Made by a program: the position numbers and the translations under genes. Positions 54,183 through 62,616 of a DNA stretch of 64,000 nucleotides are shown here, piece by piece (the first letter of the stretch is position 1; each line of letters opens with the position of its first letter). Below the pieces are notes generated by a model, which did no database searches, was not told the DNA's origin, and saw only the letters and a program-made list of their open reading frames with translations. Origin of the DNA: Bacteroidetes bacterium UBA4414 (GTDB lineage Bacteria > Bacteroidota > Bacteroidia > Chitinophagales > Chitinophagaceae); NCBI GenBank assembly GCA_002389765.1, contig DGQM01000019.1, positions 2,268-66,267 on the forward strand. Direction: 5' to 3'.

Positions 54183-54749
54183 TTATTGTGCAAGCCTCAT
54201 ATCTGCACTCATATCTATACGGAAAGGCACTTTTTCGCCGTCTATAGTAAGTGGGATAAATTCAATTTCGTTGATTGCTTTTGCAAACTGCTTATTGATG
54301 GATTGAAATAGTTTGTCTGACAGCAGCACCTCTTTTGATGCGTAAAAAACACTGTTGCTGAAATATACTGCTTTGCCTTCGGCATCAATAACAAGATCAG
54401 GTATCTCGCAACTATAGCTGCCTGCGGGTAGTTCGTCTTTTATGTCTTTGAAGATAGTGCGTATACAGTCCTGCAACTGTGTTTGTGCCGCTTTGATGAT
54501 GAAGTTCTTGGCTTCTTTATCAAAATAGATGGCAGTGCCGTTGAGGCTGATGGGAACGGGTGGATGTTTTACTACCTGCTGTTCTTGTTTGTACGTTTGC
54601 CCGTTGATGATTGCAATTGTATCAGCACGCTGCTGTGTTATTTCTACTATATTACCGTTATGACTAACTTTAAATGTATCTGTCTGAGATGCAAAAAGCA
54701 AAACAGGGCTTAATGATAGTAATATGGTCAGTAATTTTTTCAATTGCAA
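54183..54749 (-). CDS. Secreted protein homologous to the M56 sensor's extracytoplasmic domain
   Basis: A 188-residue protein with a signal peptide (LKKLLTILLSLSPVLLFASQ). The mature part aligns along its length with the C-terminal region of the M56 protein at 52320-53756. NGNIVEITQQRADTIAI matches KGNIITMQTFPEDTTIV, LNGTAIYFDKE matches MNGEKIQYDYE, and IFKDIKDELPAG matches VVNAIKDELTQL. VIDAEGKAVYF matches VLNKKGEIAYY, and the closing INKQFAKAIN region also matches. I know no named family. It lies upstream of the repressor gene in the same orientation, separated by the palindrome. Confidence 0.75.
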   Translation of the reverse strand: MQLKKLLTILLSLSPVLLFASQTDTFKVSHNGNIVEITQQRADTIAIINGQTYKQEQQVVKHPPVPISLNGTAIYFDKEAKNFIIKAAQTQLQDCIRTIFKDIKDELPAGSYSCEIPDLVIDAEGKAVYFSNSVFYASKEVLLSDKLFQSINKQFAKAINEIEFIPLTIDGEKVPFRIDMSADMRLAQ

Positions 54750-54763
54750 TCATCTAAATATAC

Positions 54764-54803
54764 ATATAAAAGGGGGATTACAAGTGTAATCCCCCTTTTA
54801 TAT
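54764..54803 (-). terminator. Intrinsic terminator downstream of lon
   Basis: A 19-bp perfect stem (with GGGGGATTACA in the arm) and a 2-base AG loop. It starts 14 bases beyond the lon stop on the minus strand and precedes the secreted-domain gene. Confidence 0.88.
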
Positions 54804-54817
54804 ATCTGTTAACATGA

Positions 54818-57241
54818 TTATTTCTTTGCTAAAGCGAGTTGTATTACTTCGCTCATCTCTGTTACGTAGTGAAACTTAACGCCCTTGATAAATGCAGGGT
54901 TTATTTCTTCTACATCCTTCTGGTTTTGCGCGCACATTATTACTTCTTTGATGCCTGCGCGTTTAGCTGCCAGTATCTTTTCTTTGATGCCGCCTACAGG
55001 CAGTACTTGTCCGCGTAGGGTTATCTCGCCTGTCATTGCAAGGTAAGGGCGCAGTTTGCGGCCTGTAAAGGCAGACGTAAGTGCTGATAGCATAGTGATA
55101 CCAGCGCTAGGGCCATCTTTAGGTACGGCACCTTCGGGTACGTGTATGTGTATGCTGTATTCGTCAAATTTTTCAGGTGCTATATTATACTCCGCAGCAT
55201 GTGCTTTCAGGTAAGAGAGTGCTGTTGATGCACTTTCTTTCATCACATTACCAAGATTACCTGTCAATGTCAAACCACCTTTGCCTTTCGATAGTCCTGT
55301 TTCTATAAACAATATATCGCCACCCACGTATGTCCATGCCAAGCCTACTGCTACACCTGCAGGATGCCCTTTGGTATAGATATCATTGTTGTAGCGTGGT
55401 TTGCCCAATACTTTTTCTATCTGCTCATCTGAAATAGTCGCAGCTATTTTCTCTTCCATTGCCACTTGTTTGGCAACAGAGCGCATCACACTCGCTATCA
55501 GCCTGTCAAGCTCGCGCACGCCAGATTCGCGTGTGTATTCCTGTATCACTTTATTCAACACTTTGTCGCTGAATTTCAGTTGCACTTTGTTGAGCCCGTG
55601 CAGTTCTTTTTGTTTTGGTATCAGGTGTTTCTTAGCAATCTCGGTTTTCTCTTCCATAGAGTAGCCAGTCAACTGTATAATTTCCAGACGGTCGCGCAGG
55701 GCAGGTTGAATATCGCTCAGGCTGTTGGCTGTGGCTATGAATAGTACTTTCGACAGGTCGAATTCCAGTTCCAGATAGTTATCGTAGAATGTATTGTTTT
55801 GTTCCGGGTCTAGTATCTCCAACAATGCAGAGCTCGGGTCTCCACGAAAATCTTTACCTATTTTATCTACCTCATCGAGAATGAAAACCGGGTTGGCAGA
55901 TTTTATTTTGCGCAGCGATTGTATAACACGGCCTGGCATAGCGCCGATGTATGTTTTGCGGTGTCCACGTAGTTCGCTTTCATCATGCAACCCGCCAAGG
56001 CTCAGGCGCACATATTTCCTGTTGATGGCGTTAGCTATGCTTTTGCCAAGTGATGTTTTACCAATACCGGGAGGGCCTACAAAACACAGGATAGGCGATT
56101 TCATGTCGCCTTTCAGTTTCAACACGGCCAGATATTCAAGGATACGATCCTTGATTTTATCCATACCATAATGATCGCCATCCAGCACTTTTTGTGCTTT
56201 CTTCAGATCGTAGCTATCTTCTGTGTAGGTTTCCCATGGGAGGTCCAGCATCAGATCCAGATGGTTATAGATAACTGAATAATCCGGGGTGCTTGGGTGC
56301 ATGCGTTGCAACTTCTCTATATTTTTCTGGAAAAGCTCTTTAGCGGCATCTGTCCACTTAACACCTTCAGCACGTTTTATCAGGTCTTGTATTTCACGCT
56401 CATTAGGGTCGCCACCCAGCTCTTCGCGTATAGACTTCATCTGTTGTTGCAGGAAGTATTCGCGTTGCTGCTTGTCTATATCTGCGCGTGTTTTATTAGT
56501 AATCTCGTTCTTCAGTTCCAGCAGTTGCAGTTCTGATTGCAGTAATTGCAGCAAACGCTCTGCACGTTTTTTCACATCGTTTTCCTCAAGCAGTGCTTGC
56601 TTGTCTGCCAGTTTTGCCTGCAGGTTGGATGCTACAAAGTGTACCAGAAAAGATTTATGCTCAATATTACGCAGTACAATGCTGGTTTCGCTTGCAGTAT
56701 TGGGAGACTGCTGTGCAATGTTTTCTGACTGCTCTTTGATAGAGGCTACCAGTGCCTCGAACTCTGCATCATCTTGTGGAAAGTTGTCTTCCAGATATTT
56801 GATGCTTGCAGTGTGGTAAGGTTCTGTTTGTTTGTATTCCTCTATCTCGAAACGCATACGCCCCATGATGAATACCGTAGTATTGCCATCGGGCATTTTT
56901 ATCTGTTTTACAATTTTTGCAAGCGTACCTACGCGATATATTTCGTTTGTTTGAGGATCTTCGGTACTGCCATCTATCTGCGCAACAACGCCAATCCATT
57001 TGCCGTTCTTCTGTGCTTCGGCTATCGCCTTTACAGATTTTTCTCTGGCTACCGTAATCGGCAATACCACGTTTGGAAACAAAACGGTATTGCGAAGTGC
57101 TATTACAGGTATTTCTGTAGGAAGGTTTCCTTTTTCCTGGTCGTCCATCTCATCTTCGCCCAAGGGTACTATAGGCATAAACTCTACTTCCTGTTCTGAC
57201 TGCCCCAAAAACATATCCATCATTGATTTCATTGTACTCAT
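54818..57241 (-). CDS. lon: ATP-dependent protease Lon
   Basis: An 807-residue AAA+ protease degrading misfolded and regulatory proteins in the cytoplasm. The LON substrate-binding domain opens with [19 protein letters not shown] (about 43-61). The ATPase domain has [15 protein letters not shown] (Walker A), [11 protein letters not shown] (Walker B) and sensor motifs. The protease domain has [16 protein letters not shown] with the catalytic serine and [15 protein letters not shown] with the catalytic lysine. Length is normal for the family. It is a single transcription unit with its own terminator. Confidence 0.98.
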   Translation of the reverse strand: MSTMKSMMDMFLGQSEQEVEFMPIVPLGEDEMDDQEKGNLPTEIPVIALRNTVLFPNVVLPITVAREKSVKAIAEAQKNGKWIGVVAQIDGSTEDPQTNEIYRVGTLAKIVKQIKMPDGNTTVFIMGRMRFEIEEYKQTEPYHTASIKYLEDNFPQDDAEFEALVASIKEQSENIAQQSPNTASETSIVLRNIEHKSFLVHFVASNLQAKLADKQALLEENDVKKRAERLLQLLQSELQLLELKNEITNKTRADIDKQQREYFLQQQMKSIREELGGDPNEREIQDLIKRAEGVKWTDAAKELFQKNIEKLQRMHPSTPDYSVIYNHLDLMLDLPWETYTEDSYDLKKAQKVLDGDHYGMDKIKDRILEYLAVLKLKGDMKSPILCFVGPPGIGKTSLGKSIANAINRKYVRLSLGGLHDESELRGHRKTYIGAMPGRVIQSLRKIKSANPVFILDEVDKIGKDFRGDPSSALLEILDPEQNNTFYDNYLELEFDLSKVLFIATANSLSDIQPALRDRLEIIQLTGYSMEEKTEIAKKHLIPKQKELHGLNKVQLKFSDKVLNKVIQEYTRESGVRELDRLIASVMRSVAKQVAMEEKIAATISDEQIEKVLGKPRYNNDIYTKGHPAGVAVGLAWTYVGGDILFIETGLSKGKGGLTLTGNLGNVMKESASTALSYLKAHAAEYNIAPEKFDEYSIHIHVPEGAVPKDGPSAGITMLSALTSAFTGRKLRPYLAMTGEITLRGQVLPVGGIKEKILAAKRAGIKEVIMCAQNQKDVEEINPAFIKGVKFHYVTEMSEVIQLALAKK

Positions 57242-57373
57242 GTGCTATATGACATTATTGCTGCTTTGCAAGCAAAACAGCAGGTAAAGATACAAGTCAA
57301 TACTTATGCCAAAGCCAAATAACCTGCAATTTTTGCAGACGGATGTGTTTTGAGCCTATCTTTATGGCGTTAA

Positions 57374-58132
57374 ATGAAATATATGAAGTTCAGATACTTA
57401 ACTGCATCGTTATTGGCAGTGTCATTGGCAGGTAGCCCTTTATTGATAAATGCGCAAACAAATACTGAGGTAGAGGTGATAGAGGTAAAACCCCGCCCTG
57501 TAAAGAAGTTTTACATAAGTAATGCGTTGGATGCGGCCATATTTTCAACATCCAGCCTTCAAAAAGCAGGAAGGAGCAAGCTAAGTACCTTGCGCTTCAG
57601 CTATATTTTGAACTTCGGGTTTAACTTTAATTACGATTTCAGTAAGCACTTTGGTGTATACACAGGTATTGGCATCAAAAACATCGGTTTCATCGATAAG
57701 ATAGCAGATAGTACCATCAAACGCAGGGTATATACAATAGGTGCTCCGATAGGTATAAAATTCGGCAACCTTAAAAAACGCACCTATGGCTTTATTGGCG
57801 GTGGTGTAGATGTGCCTTTCAACTACCGTGAAAAAGGATTTGTGAAGCGTGGTAAGAAAGATAAATTCAATGAATGGTTCAGCGACCGTACGCCATTGAT
57901 AATGCCATATGTGTTTGCAGGTATGTCTTTAGACCCGGGTATTGCATTCAAAGTGCAGTATTACCCCGGCAATTTTATGAATACCTCTTTTGCAGAATAC
58001 CCCGGTACATCAGCATTGCCTGTATATCCTTATGCAGGCTATAAGGTTAATCTGATAATGCTGAGTGTTGGGTTTGATATCAAATACACCAAATCGGGTA
58101 CACCTAAATCGGTACTAGTAGCAAGGCAATAA
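57374..58132 (+). CDS. Outer membrane beta-barrel protein (PorT/OmpW-like)
   Basis: A 252-residue protein with a signal peptide (FRYLTASLLAVSLAGSPLLINAQ). Alternating strands fit a small eight- or ten-strand barrel: LRFSYILNFGFNFNYDFSKH, FGVYTGIGIKNIGFID, RVYTIGAPIGIKFGNL, and the closing VNLIMLSVGFDIKYTKSG. The family is the general outer-membrane-beta-barrel group of Bacteroidota, function unknown. A 6-bp stem-loop (57324-57338) lies in its 5' region. It ends inside a terminator hairpin. Confidence 0.75.
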   Translation: MKYMKFRYLTASLLAVSLAGSPLLINAQTNTEVEVIEVKPRPVKKFYISNALDAAIFSTSSLQKAGRSKLSTLRFSYILNFGFNFNYDFSKHFGVYTGIGIKNIGFIDKIADSTIKRRVYTIGAPIGIKFGNLKKRTYGFIGGGVDVPFNYREKGFVKRGKKDKFNEWFSDRTPLIMPYVFAGMSLDPGIAFKVQYYPGNFMNTSFAEYPGTSALPVYPYAGYKVNLIMLSVGFDIKYTKSGTPKSVLVARQ

Positions 58133-58159
58133 AAAGGGCGGTTATTAACCGCCCTTTTT
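58131..58159. terminator. Bidirectional terminator overlapping a stop codon
   Basis: AAAAAGGGCGGTTA and its complement form a perfect 14-bp stem around one T. The arm begins within the TAA of the barrel gene, and a convergent gene ends 24 bases later. Confidence 0.9.
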
Positions 58160-58182
58160 AGTACTGTTATATCTTGTAACGG

Positions 58183-59319
58183 TTATTTCAAAACCTCTGC
58201 CAGCTTAGCTGCCAGCTCTTCGCCACGTAGATTTGCGCCTATAATAATGCCGTTAGGATCTATCAGGAAGTTGGCAGGGATAGACTGTACTTCATAAGAG
58301 CGTGCTGCAACAGATTCCCAGCCTTTAAGGTCGCTTACATGCGTCCATGTAAGCCCGTCTTTTGCAATAGCTTCTGTCCATTTATCCTTATCATCATCCA
58401 GCGATACACCCAATATTGTAAAGTTTTTATCCTTGAACTGATTGTATGCAGCAACTACATTCGGGTTTTCCTTGCGGCAAGGGCCACACCATGATGCCCA
58501 AAAATCTACCAGTACATACTTGCCTTTCAGTGATGTGAGGGTTACAGTTTTGCCATCCGGTGTTTGCAACGATATTTCCGGCGCGGCTGTTCCTACGCCA
58601 GGTAGCCCATTATCTGCAGATGGTGCAGGCGTAGCATATATGGCGTTGATTTTTTTTGTGAAGTCCTGTGCCAATTTGGCTTTTGGGAAGCGCTTATTCA
58701 TACCTGGTATAAACTGTTGAAAATAAGCCTTCTCTGACTGAGGATTAAGAAACTGCACAGCAAATAACGCATTAGGCAAAGAAGATGCGCTATCCGCATA
58801 ATCTTCAATAAACTGAGTAAGCTTAATATTCATTTCCAGAATATCATTTTGCACGATTCTCATCATGCTGTCATCCCCGCGCGCTTTAAAGCTATCAAGT
58901 ACTATTCCCAGTGTATTGAAGTCTTGCATATGATTGCGAATAACAAAAAGGAACTTTTGAAGGCTTACAGCACTTTCTGAGCCGCTAATTGTTATCGGCT
59001 CAAGTGTTGCCCAGTTGCTTTTGACAGTGATATTGCCTTTTTCTGCAGAAAGCAGGATAGTTTTCTTCTTATCGGCACTGAACGTGATGCGAAAAAGTCC
59101 TTCTTCGGGTGTTTTGCCCTCGAGTTCAAATTTACCTGATGTATTAGACTTTACAGAATCCAGTATAGTAATCTTATCAATTCCCAGTTCTTCCAGATAA
59201 AGGGTTTGTTCCGGCATGCCTTCAATTTCACCTTTTATGGTAAATTGTTTGTCGCTGTTTGTACACGATGCAAATGCTGTGGCAATAAAAACACTAAAAA
59301 ATAATAACCTGAATCGCAT
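58183..59319 (-). CDS. TlpA-like thioredoxin-fold lipoprotein with N-terminal DUF4369-like domain
   Basis: A 378-residue lipoprotein with lipobox FASC (C19). Residues about 25-115 match the DUF4369 pattern (FTIKGEIEGMPEQTLYLEEL). A helical linker follows. Residues about 240-378 form an AhpC/TlpA thioredoxin domain with FWASWCGPCRKENP and redox cysteines at 278 and 281, and a cis-proline segment in VQSIPANFLIDPNG. It probably reduces disulfides or matures cytochromes in the periplasm. A TAGGTTTG box lies 20 bases upstream of its start. Confidence 0.92.
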   Translation of the reverse strand: MRFRLLFFSVFIATAFASCTNSDKQFTIKGEIEGMPEQTLYLEELGIDKITILDSVKSNTSGKFELEGKTPEEGLFRITFSADKKKTILLSAEKGNITVKSNWATLEPITISGSESAVSLQKFLFVIRNHMQDFNTLGIVLDSFKARGDDSMMRIVQNDILEMNIKLTQFIEDYADSASSLPNALFAVQFLNPQSEKAYFQQFIPGMNKRFPKAKLAQDFTKKINAIYATPAPSADNGLPGVGTAAPEISLQTPDGKTVTLTSLKGKYVLVDFWASWCGPCRKENPNVVAAYNQFKDKNFTILGVSLDDDKDKWTEAIAKDGLTWTHVSDLKGWESVAARSYEVQSIPANFLIDPNGIIIGANLRGEELAAKLAEVLK

Positions 59320-59338
59320 TTAATTGATTTTTGCAGTG

Positions 59339-59346
59339 CAAACCTA
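59339..59346 (-). promoter_or_regulatory. Candidate -7 element for the TlpA-like gene
   Basis: On the minus strand this is TAGGTTTG, a full TAnnTTTG match, 20 bases before the ATG. Confidence 0.4.
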
Positions 59347-59475
59347 AATAATTATCCGTTGTATACAGCTAAATTTAAATAAGTGGTTTATTTTACATGC
59401 GTCTTACATAATATAATGTCTTAATGACAATTGTCTGACATAATGTATTGTTGACTATCGGATATTTGCATCATA

Positions 59476-60480
59476 ATGAGATTGAAAGGGCTACTAGGTG
59501 GATTCATTACGGCTTGCAGTTTGTTTGTAGTATCATGTCAGAAACCTGATCAACCTGTTGTGCTGCCTCAGGCAAATGGGTCGCAAAGGGTGGAGATTGA
59601 CATGGGTGAAGACTATACCGATCAATTGTTCTACGATTTTGAAACGAATGCAGTTGTTTACACCAGTCCAATACTTAGTTGGGATCTTGCATTTGAGGCT
59701 ACACCTAATGGTTACCATGTATTTATGAACGGCGCTGCTAAAGTGCTGGCTTACAACACTCATCAAACACATATCACAGCAGTTAATGACGATCCTAAAT
59801 TGCCTGATAACAAGTGGTTGATGGATGCACCTTGCGGATTGCCCGATTCTACAGGTATAGGTGAATGGCTGAATGGAGGTATGAGTAAAAAAGAAGTTTA
59901 TATCCTGAAGCTAGACCCAACACACCATCAGGATACGTTCAAGAAAATACAGCTGATAGCCGTTACGGAAGATAAATACATTTTACAATATGGCGATTTG
60001 AGGGGTAATAAAGTGCAAACGATTACCCTGCCTAAAAATCAGAATTATAACTACGTGTATTTTTCGTTTACTGATAACACAGTAGTCAATCCAGAGCCTC
60101 CTAAAAATACATGGGACATAGTGTTTACACGCTATCGTATAATCTATTATTATCTCAATAATTTCGCTTATCCGGTAACGGGTGTGTTACACAATCCTAA
60201 CAATACTTCGTGCAATGTAGATTCATTGACTAATTATGAGGATGTTTCTGCAACTACATTATTGGGCTATAATTTTAAAAAACACCGGGATGTTATAGGC
60301 TACGATTGGAAGATTGTAAATATAGATCGTAACAACAACTCCGCTACGTACACTGTAAATAAAAGTAAGACATATACCATCAAAAACAGGAATGGTCATT
60401 ATTTCAAAATGCGATTCCTCGACTTCTATAAAAATGGTGTAAAGGGTTATCCTACTTTTGAGTTTCAGCGAATACAATAA
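59476..60480 (+). CDS. HmuY-like lipoprotein (possible haem-binding)
   Basis: A 334-residue lipoprotein with lipobox VVSC (C20). Two internal segments resemble HmuY: DQLFYDFETNAVV with ILSWDLAFEATPNGYHVFMN (about 49-87), and KNTWDIVFTRYRIIYYYLNN near 211-230. The first has the W-D-L-A-F core and the second the W-D-I-V-F-T-R-Y core. HmuY proteins bind haem or related ligands at the surface, usually next to a TonB-dependent receptor. None is present here. The family call is moderate, the ligand unknown. Confidence 0.65.
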   Translation: MRLKGLLGGFITACSLFVVSCQKPDQPVVLPQANGSQRVEIDMGEDYTDQLFYDFETNAVVYTSPILSWDLAFEATPNGYHVFMNGAAKVLAYNTHQTHITAVNDDPKLPDNKWLMDAPCGLPDSTGIGEWLNGGMSKKEVYILKLDPTHHQDTFKKIQLIAVTEDKYILQYGDLRGNKVQTITLPKNQNYNYVYFSFTDNTVVNPEPPKNTWDIVFTRYRIIYYYLNNFAYPVTGVLHNPNNTSCNVDSLTNYEDVSATTLLGYNFKKHRDVIGYDWKIVNIDRNNNSATYTVNKSKTYTIKNRNGHYFKMRFLDFYKNGVKGYPTFEFQRIQ

Positions 60481-60494
60481 GCACAATACATAAT

Positions 60495-60523
60495 AAATAG
60501 GGCTCGCATTGCGAGCCCTATTT
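60495..60523. terminator. Bidirectional terminator between the HmuY-like and endolysin-like genes
   Basis: AAATAGGGCTCGC and its complement form a perfect 13-bp stem with an ATT loop, four bases from the end of the convergent gene. Confidence 0.9.
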
Positions 60524-60526
60524 GCT

Positions 60527-61429
60527 TTATACGATAATCGTGTTTTCGGGTAGTATATTGAAAGTGCCGTTTTCTGCCAATAGCGCTTCGTTTTCGCGTC
60601 TGGTTATTAATCCCTTTTGCTTTTTAGGATCCCAAAGTCGCTTCATGCTGCGCAATTGTTCGGCAATACCCGGCAGGTTGCCGGCAGCTATGATGGGCTT
60701 CAACGCCTTCATTTCTTTTCTGCGGTCAGTATCATTAATAAGATACCCTCTGTTGTATACCAACGATAATATGGCGCCTTGTGTATCGGGCGGCAGTTTT
60801 TCAATGCCCGGGTAGGTGCGTTTTACATCGCGCGCGCATGCGGGTAGTACCGTATCATAAAATTTAGCAACTGCAGTTTCATATGGTATCTCAATGTGTT
60901 TTAACGTAGGTAGCATAGCTTTGCACTTTACTCCCTTCATTCCACAAGTAGCAGATAGAGCAATTAGTTCATTTTCTTTAAGGTATTCTGACCATACTGA
61001 ATAAAAGTATTTTTTTGAAGAGTATCCACAGTCAAAGCCAATGCCAATTGTTACGCCACTGTAACCTCCAGGCCAAGTAGGGTATTTATAGCGTTTGTCA
61101 TACACTGATTGTGAACTTACTTCTGCCTTAATAATAAAATCAAATGCTTTTTGTGAGATTGTTAAAGCCCCCCTGTTATCGTGCGTTTTTTGGGATATTC
61201 CCATTTGGCTTTCTATTGCTGTTAAGGTAGCGCTACCAAATATACCGTCAACGTACAAGTTTAATTCTTTTTGCAATGCCGCAATGCATTTTTGAGGTGA
61301 TGATAACGGTGGGTTGATTTGAAAGTGATTGAGTAAGGAGTAAGTTGTTTTTATATCTAATATTCCATTGGGAGTAATTCCTAATTGTTTTTGGATGTTC
61401 GATAATCTGTACTGATTTTTTTTATGCAT
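60527..61429 (-). CDS. Endolysin-like protein: two peptidoglycan-binding repeats plus lysozyme-like domain
   Basis: A 300-residue protein. The N-terminus has a degenerate peptidoglycan-binding motif (LSNIQKQLGITPNGILDIKT, about 9-28). A better one follows (CIAALQKELNLYVDGIFGSA, about 48-67). The rest is a lysozyme/pesticin-like domain: ISQKAFDFIIKAEVSS with a candidate catalytic glutamate, WPGGYSGVTIGIGFDCGY near 119-136, LPPDTQGAILSLVYNRG, and KGLITRRENEALL at the end. There is no signal peptide, as in phage endolysins. No phage genes are adjacent. It has the best-formed promoter in the window. Confidence 0.78.
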   Translation of the reverse strand: MHKKNQYRLSNIQKQLGITPNGILDIKTTYSLLNHFQINPPLSSPQKCIAALQKELNLYVDGIFGSATLTAIESQMGISQKTHDNRGALTISQKAFDFIIKAEVSSQSVYDKRYKYPTWPGGYSGVTIGIGFDCGYSSKKYFYSVWSEYLKENELIALSATCGMKGVKCKAMLPTLKHIEIPYETAVAKFYDTVLPACARDVKRTYPGIEKLPPDTQGAILSLVYNRGYLINDTDRRKEMKALKPIIAAGNLPGIAEQLRSMKRLWDPKKQKGLITRRENEALLAENGTFNILPENTIIV

Positions 61430-61449
61430 ATGATAGGTTTTTGGTAGTA

Positions 61450-61481
61450 CAAATTTACCAATAATACATTATTTATACAAA
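61450..61481 (-). promoter_or_regulatory. Bacteroidota-type promoter for the endolysin-like gene
   Basis: On the minus strand, TTTG (61481-61478) is followed by a 20-base spacer and TAAATTTG (61457-61450). This matches the -33 TTTG / -7 TAnnTTTG consensus. The -7 box is about 20 bases upstream of the start codon. Confidence 0.65.
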
Positions 61482-61603
61482 TAATAGCTTTTAAAAAAAT
61501 TATCTTGAGCCTTCAGCTAAAGAAAATTATTAGTTATCAACAGGATGTAATAACTTAAATATCGAAATAAACATTATTTTAACGTTATAATTACTTTAAA
61601 CAC

Positions 61604-62548
61604 ATGAAAAAGCTGGCATTAGCGCTTTCTTTATTTACTGCAGTAACCGCAGCATACGCACAGGATAAAACCATAATGAACTATAATGGGCACTGGTATG
61701 TGCCGGGCGATAATAATCTTGATAAAGAAGCGCTGCAGTATCATCAACTGGTAAATGAAAAAGCAACCTTCGATACCATGGCAAGGAGCAAAGATGTATT
61801 TGTGACACGGGCACAGTACATGCAAACCATGCAAGACCTTGATAAGCTGATGAAAGATGAAATGCTGGTGCCAAACAGCATAGAAACCTCAACCTCGTTG
61901 AAAAGTTTTTACGACCTTGCCAAATACTTGAAAGTAGTGGTGCAGGGTAATGATGACTACAGGCGTATGATGAATACGGCAACACAACGTGTTATAATGG
62001 CTCGCCGAGAAGGAGCATGGAGCAATGAACTATTTGCCTATGTGGTAAAGGAATCAATAGTTAGCATACTGAAGAGCCTGAATGAAAAATCGTCAACAGA
62101 TGCGGCGCTTGCCAATACTATGACAGCGCTTCAGCAAGATGAACGTTATCAGCGCTGCAAGTACAATATAGTAGTAGATAACCGCATGATGGATGACCCT
62201 GCTATGCAAATGTTTATATGCAACAGGATGGAGTATATAATGGGGGCAGATATTTATCGTTATCGCGAAAGTACGCCCGGTGTAGTAAGCAATTATGCTA
62301 AGCGTAAGAAAGAAAGTGCTGCATTGATAGGCTGGCTTATGCAAAGGGTAACTACAGACAGGTCTAAGTTTATTACTATGGCCGACTTTCAGCACAACCC
62401 GGGTAGCAAGCCCAATGAAATATTGGCAAATCTGCAGAAGAATAGCGATTGGTACATCTTCATCTTCTACAAAGGGGTATTATACTATTCAGATGCATTG
62501 CCCAAATGTGAAAACAGTAGTGCGGTATCCATCTTATATAAACCGTAA
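61604..62548 (+). CDS. Secreted protein of unknown function
   Basis: A 314-residue protein with a clear signal peptide (KKLALALSLFTAVTAAYAQ, cleavage near 20). A short conserved-looking N-terminal motif follows (NYNGHWYVPGDNNLDKEALQ). The body is mostly alpha-helical and charged (MQDLDKLMKDEMLVPN, TATQRVIMARREGAWSNELF). It has only two cysteines besides the signal, at YQRCKYNIV and FICNRMEY, and a third near the C-terminus in LPKCENSS. I recognise no family. It precedes the MORN-like tandem genes and ends at a weak hairpin. Confidence 0.7.
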   Translation: MKKLALALSLFTAVTAAYAQDKTIMNYNGHWYVPGDNNLDKEALQYHQLVNEKATFDTMARSKDVFVTRAQYMQTMQDLDKLMKDEMLVPNSIETSTSLKSFYDLAKYLKVVVQGNDDYRRMMNTATQRVIMARREGAWSNELFAYVVKESIVSILKSLNEKSSTDAALANTMTALQQDERYQRCKYNIVVDNRMMDDPAMQMFICNRMEYIMGADIYRYRESTPGVVSNYAKRKKESAALIGWLMQRVTTDRSKFITMADFQHNPGSKPNEILANLQKNSDWYIFIFYKGVLYYSDALPKCENSSAVSILYKP

Positions 62549-62566
62549 AAACAAAATAAAATTGCA

Positions 62567-62591
62567 AGGGCTGTTTTCCAAAAGCAGCCCT
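62567..62591 (+). terminator. Probable terminator after the unknown secreted gene
   Basis: AGGGCTG pairs with CAGCCCT, extended by TTTT/AAAA with one bulged G, followed by an AT-rich run. The GCAGCCCTAATT part recurs upstream of the next paralogue, near 63619-63630. Confidence 0.5.
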
Positions 62592-62616
62592 AATTATTTG
62601 GAATATTTTTTGAGTC

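Noticed and set aside
60527..61429. Prophage remnant around the endolysin-like gene
   Set aside because: No integrase, tail, holin or attachment-site-like direct repeats were seen on either side.
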